Positions 59,465-64,000 of a stretch of DNA of 64,000 nucleotides are shown in pieces. The position numbers and the translations under genes are program-made. The stretch's first letter is position 1. Every line of letters starts with the position of its first letter. The DNA lies in contig NC_045139.1 in the NCBI RefSeq assembly GCF_008831285.2, positions 8,278,204 through 8,342,203 on the forward strand, read 5' to 3'. Source of the stretch: Nymphaea colorata. Its lineage: Eukaryota; Streptophyta; Magnoliopsida; Nymphaeales; Nymphaeaceae. Under the pieces are notes generated by a model, which saw only the letters and a list, made by a program, of their open reading frames with translations, did not search any database and was not told the DNA's origin.

Positions 59465-61597
59465 TTACCAGTAGTCATTACAAGAACAAGAGCCGTTTCT
59501 GAAATGGTGGAAACGATTGCGGTCCCTAACAACAATTTCCCTATTAAAAACCTTCGAGATCATTTTCGTTGCAGAATGGCAATCATTACAAACTCGGAGG
59601 TTCTTAGATATGCGGATTGTGGTTCCAGGTAAAGTATGAATAAGGCCGAAGACAATTGCTAATTTCTCGCTATGATGAGACACAGATATTTCTTTATCCT
59701 CTTCATCTGCATCTAATCTGGCTTCTGCTGTGTTCGGTACATAGCCAGAAGCCTTCAGCTTCTGCATCATGTCCTCAACTGCAACATAGATTTCCTTGGA
59801 TTGGGGGTGCATGATATCCTCAGCAAAGAATTCATGAATCACACCATCCACCTCAATCAAGCTACATCCTGGGATCTTCTTTATGCCTCTTTTCTTCATC
59901 TCGGATCTCATCCTCAGTGAATCGTCCCACCTACCTGCCGAAGCATATATACTTGACAGAAGGATATAATCCCCACTGTGTTCAGGTTCCAGCTTCATTA
60001 TATGTCTTAACGCATCTTCAGCTACTTCAACGTTGCCATGAACTTTACAAGAAGCAAGCAGGGTTCTCCACACAATTGCATTAGGTGGAATTGGCATGTT
60101 TTTGATGAAGCAGTGTGCTTCTTCAATCATACCAGCTCTACCAAGCATATCAACCATGCATCCGTAGTGCTCGATTCTTGGTCGAATCCCATAATCTTTA
60201 CTCATGCTAGCAAAGTACCTCCATCCCTCGTCTACCAGCCCAGAATGACTACAAGCAGAGAGAACTCCTATGAACGTAACGTCATTAGGCTTCACATTCT
60301 CTTTCTGCATCCGAGAGAACATGGCAATAGCCTCCCTCCCCTGTCCGTTATTAGCAAGACCCTGTATAATCACACTCCACGACAAGACATTCCTCTGCCG
60401 CATTCTCTCAAAAACTTTGAGCGCATTATCTATTGATCCGCATTTAGCATAGAAATCGATAAGCGCCGTACCAAGGTTCACAGTCATTCTCAATTTATTC
60501 TTCTCGACATAGAAATGAACCCACTTTCCATTTTCAAGGGCACCCAGCACGGCACAAGAAGAAAGGACGCTCACCATGGTGACTTCATTGGGTGGCACCT
60601 TGGCAATTTGCATTTCGTTAAATAATGCAAGAGCATGTCTGCAGCGGCTCCATTGATTATAAGCAGAAATCATTGCGCTCCAAGCAACAACATCTCTCTC
60701 AGGCATTCCATCGAACAATTGTCGTGCAGTATCGAGCTGCCCGCATTTCCCATACATATCCACCAATGCAGTCACCAAATTCCTACTAGGCTTCACTCCC
60801 ACCTCTTTTATGTGACCATGAATCCACTCACCCAGTCCTAAATCCCCTACTCGCCCACATGCCGTGAGCACACAGATCAGAGTTACCTCGTCCGGCTGAA
60901 TGTCCAAAACACGCATCTCTCCAAACAACCTCACAACCTCCGCCCAATCACCATTCTTCGCATATCCAGCAAACATGGAATTCCAAGCAACCACATTTCT
61001 CTCAGCCATTTCGTCAAACAATTTCCGCGCGGAATCGACATACCCAAAACTCGCATACGCATGAATCAAGGTGTTGCGGACGAAGGCGGATCCATCGACG
61101 CCAAACTTCACGACGAGACCGTGAATCCCTTCGCCCAAGTCAACGGCAAACAATCTGGAAGAGGACTTGAGGGCGCAGGAGAAAGAGTGGGCGTCGGGCT
61201 CCACCGGATCCTCGAGCATCTGCAAGAACAAGGCGATGGCGTCGCGTGGGGAGTCCTTGGCCGTGTACCCTCTCATCATGACGTTGTAGTGGGCAGCCAC
61301 CGGGAACTCGAGATGGCTGAAAACCAGGCCGGCTTCGTCCATGGCATCGGGGAAAGTGATAGCGAGGAGCTCAAGGAGGTTTCCGGCGACAAACGGGTTG
61401 CGGATATGGCCGGTCTTGATGATGTCGGCATGGAGCTGACGGACGTGATTGATGGTCTTGCATCGTGATAAGAGGCTCTTGGGGTTGCGGGCAGTGCCGA
61501 CTTGTGGTAGCGGCGGCGGCGGTGGCTGCTTGTGGCGGTAGGGTAGGAGTGAAGTGGTGGCAGGAGGAGTTGAACTTGAAACTGCAGCGACTCGCAT
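59465..61597 (-). CDS. Pentatricopeptide repeat protein, PLS class with E/E+ and DYW domains
   Basis: Intronless, 710 residues from the ATG at 61597; the frame stays open upstream but only from a TTG. Such proteins bind single-stranded organelle RNA and direct C-to-U editing, the DYW domain acting as deaminase. The N-terminus (MRVAAVSSSTPPATTS then a Pro run) suits an organelle transit peptide. Then come KSLLSRCKTINHVRQLHADI and a series of P, L and S repeats (LIHAYASFGYVDSARKLFDE, LVDMYGKCGQLDTARQLFDG, LIDFYAKCGSIDNALKVFER), the E/E+ region (NAIVWRTLLASCKVHGNVE, GCSLIEVDG) and a full DYW domain. The zinc/deaminase residues are present (HSEKLA, CNDCH) and the end is CSCNDYW. The RNA target cannot be read without decoding each repeat. 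Confidence 0.94.
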   Translation of the reverse strand: MRVAAVSSSTPPATTSLLPYRHKQPPPPPLPQVGTARNPKSLLSRCKTINHVRQLHADIIKTGHIRNPFVAGNLLELLAITFPDAMDEAGLVFSHLEFPVAAHYNVMMRGYTAKDSPRDAIALFLQMLEDPVEPDAHSFSCALKSSSRLFAVDLGEGIHGLVVKFGVDGSAFVRNTLIHAYASFGYVDSARKLFDEMAERNVVAWNSMFAGYAKNGDWAEVVRLFGEMRVLDIQPDEVTLICVLTACGRVGDLGLGEWIHGHIKEVGVKPSRNLVTALVDMYGKCGQLDTARQLFDGMPERDVVAWSAMISAYNQWSRCRHALALFNEMQIAKVPPNEVTMVSVLSSCAVLGALENGKWVHFYVEKNKLRMTVNLGTALIDFYAKCGSIDNALKVFERMRQRNVLSWSVIIQGLANNGQGREAIAMFSRMQKENVKPNDVTFIGVLSACSHSGLVDEGWRYFASMSKDYGIRPRIEHYGCMVDMLGRAGMIEEAHCFIKNMPIPPNAIVWRTLLASCKVHGNVEVAEDALRHIMKLEPEHSGDYILLSSIYASAGRWDDSLRMRSEMKKRGIKKIPGCSLIEVDGVIHEFFAEDIMHPQSKEIYVAVEDMMQKLKASGYVPNTAEARLDADEEDKEISVSHHSEKLAIVFGLIHTLPGTTIRISKNLRVCNDCHSATKMISKVFNREIVVRDRNRFHHFRNGSCSCNDYW

Positions 61598-64000
61598 CCC
61601 CTCCCCTGCTGCCCCTGCTTGGAACGCTATTGGTTTGCAAATGGCCGGCGGGCAGGCAACACGAAACAGGCGAACAAGGTCTTCGGTTCGGGTTGGAAAC
61701 GGATTCAGATTAGTATTTTGAATCCGTTGTGTCTGGATAATGCTGGTGGTGGAAAACTGAGCCTCAGCTCGGCTCAATTAAATTTAAAAATATTTTTTTA
61801 AATAAAAAATTATATAAATATAATTAATCATAATAATAATATATATTAATAAAAAAATTTAAAAAAACTAAATATCGAGCCGGTACGGTTTCTTTTTTTC
61901 CGAGTCCAGGCTTGAGTCAAACCGGGTAGCCGCCGACGACGGCCCACCCGGTGTCTAGGCTTACTTGCTTCATCAAAAATTCAGTTTTTTGTATTTAATA
62001 CTTTTTTGTATTTATTACATATTGATAAGAATTACTTTAATGGCTCGATTGCACGACAAAAGCAATGAATGGAGATAATAATATTTATGATTTGCAAAAC
62101 AAAACATATTTCATCTCTTAACCATTGTAGAAAAATGAAAATTATAAGCAGACAGAAACATTGTGAATAAGAATCCAGTATTTTGCAATATAGTTAAAAG
62201 TAATGAGCATGGGTAGGAATAACCATTTTATATATATAGTGTAGGAGGAGTATTTCATCTTACTTGAAGAAGAATAGTTAAATTCTCAGCAACCCCCTTG
62301 TCCTCTTACAATGCATGTTTTTGGTATATCGGGGTGTCGCGTCCATCATACTCAAAGAAGTTGATGTCTTTGAAGATTCAAAATAAAAACTTGTGGCGAC
62401 CACGACAATTGCGTCAATCCTTTTCAAAATTTTTGTTTATTTGCTTTGCTTGGCTTTCAAGCATTCTACTTCATTTTTCGCGCATTGAATACTTTTATTT
62501 TAATAAGTCAACCGAATATTGATTTAATGATTCATAACAAACAAGAAGAAGAAGAGTTGAATTATAAATAGAAAACTTCAATCTACAACGACTTTGCGGT
62601 CACTTTTAACGTGGATTTATGCTTGTGTTTTTTTCTCATGAAAATCGTCACGGAAGAGCTTCTTCTTTTCGTTTTTTTTTAAGCTCAAGTTAGAATATCA
62701 ATGAAGTATCTTCTTTTTTCGAGCTTTATCTTTTCCTAAAATTTGAAAGCGGCCAACTTTTCATTAGAAAAGCTATCGAACAGTTTTAAAAGCCAAAAAA
62801 TGTTTACTGAAACAATAAAAAACATAATTGAGTGACAGAGAATAAAATTGAACGAAACCTGCATCTGACTTTTTTTTTATTTTAAACAAAAAGGCTCATT
62901 AACATTTTCTTCTTTAAATGTGAAATTAAAGTACTTTTGTAGTTTAAACGGATTATACTGGAAGCCATTAGTGCTTACGTATTTCAAAACGACATTATTG
63001 AACCTGGAACTCGTTTTTGGTAGTCGCTAGCAAAAGACCTTTTAATAGAAAAATTCGAAAATAGCAGGCCTGGTTTGGCATTACAGCTAAAAGGCACACA
63101 ATTAAAATGACATTTTTTTCTGACAATATTTCCCAAAAAAGAGTAGGTGTCAAGTAAGGCTTGAATCCAAATCCTTATAGTATTATCCAATCGAGTGGGT
63201 CAGATCCAAATTATGAATAAAGTCTCACAAACAGACGAATAAAAGGCTTCTCACTAAAACCCGCATTTGGATATGAAGGGTCCGACCCGTTCATGAGGCC
63301 AAGAATGCTGGTGTATAATTAATAATGTGCATTAAAAATTAATATGTGTTAGTATGTGTATATATATATATGGTTTTGCTCTTTAATCTTCTGATTCACA
63401 AGTTATTAATTTTACTAAATAGATTTTAAGTTCTGGTAGATATTTAGTAGCATTATTTTAAATTGAATAAGTTTATTTTTTCTAAAAGAAGCTTTCGTTC
63501 GACAGTCCAATTGCATGATATATTTATATTTTAGCATTAAACTTACATACTAAAACAATAACTGCTTTATGGTATTTGCGAATGAGATCTATGCAGATGT
63601 CATCTATAAAATCATCTTGATAAAAAAAAAACCTTTTCAATTGGTGAAATGCATATGCATTTAAGTTCTTTTTTAATAATCCAAAATTGATATATGAAGT
63701 GGTTGTTTGACAATTGTAAACCTGTTTCAGTTTAAAATTAAAATTTTAGGATAGATTCATGAAACATGCATCTACTTTAATTTACAAATTTATGAAACAA
63801 TAATAATTTGTTATTTTTTAGAAACTATTAAAAGAACGGAATTGTGACTATGCCGACATTGGCCCCATGAAAGTAAATCAATTTTGTATTTAGATCAAAT
63901 ATTTATATTCGTCACAAAGGGTCCCCTTCCTTTTTGAGCATTGGAACGCCTTTTTCTATTTTAATAAGTTCGTGAAGGACCGAACATTGGTCGACTGATT
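61598..64000. other. PPR upstream region and spacer
   Basis: An AT-rich block (61770-61870) flanked by GC-rich CCGGGT/ACCCGG words (61880-61960) may be another small transposon relic. Beyond it is featureless AT-rich sequence with a short TA run near 63358. No gene to the window end. Confidence 0.45.

Noticed and set aside
61598-61777. 60-residue N-terminal extension of the PPR protein
   Set aside because: It begins at TTG with no in-frame ATG, and the ATG at 61597 is followed by a plausible transit peptide.

Overview
The window is nuclear DNA from a flowering plant. The evidence is spliceosomal genes with GT-AG introns of 0.2-3.6 kb, plant-type families (UGT, DYW-class PPR, GDSL esterases, GT17), many plant transposon relics, AT-rich spacers and long microsatellites. 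It is not an organelle genome, but bases 1-2289 are a decayed copy of plastid DNA (3' rpoA, petD with its group II intron, 3' petB, in plastid order) that runs off the left edge. I could not fix the species.

Layout: (1) 1-2289, plastid insertion. (2) 2523-3953, intronless UDP-glycosyltransferase, start codon 234 bp from the plastid insertion. (3) 4-8 kb, spacer with microsatellites and a diverged direct duplication; 8.0-8.8 kb, LINE relic. (4) 11241-15218, six-exon HT1/Raf-like protein kinase, intact. (5) 16223-20640, decayed Copia retrotransposon on the minus strand with one recognisable LTR. (6) 20793-26649, nine-exon RRP8-type rRNA methyltransferase, intact, starting about 150 bp from the Copia gag end, with one GC-AG intron. 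(7) 26.6-31.3 kb, repeat-rich spacer. (8) 31-49 kb, a cluster of three GDSL esterase/lipase genes in the same orientation with the same five-exon plan. A (31337-35351) and C (43248-48865) are intact. B (36517-42101) is a close duplicate of A whose first exon carries a 1-nt frameshift. (9) 53469-55529, two-exon GT17 glycosyltransferase. (10) 59465-61597, minus-strand intronless PLS-DYW pentatricopeptide repeat protein.

The genes do not form one pathway; apart from the GDSL cluster they are ordinary independent plant genes. I found no convincing new biological system. The more informative observations concern genome dynamics: plastid DNA placed at a gene's 5' side, GDSL duplication with decay of one copy, and several nonautonomous elements bounded by 8-bp target-site duplications (hAT-like). 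All exon boundaries were derived by hand from reading-frame continuity, splice consensus and remembered family sequences, and need transcript confirmation.
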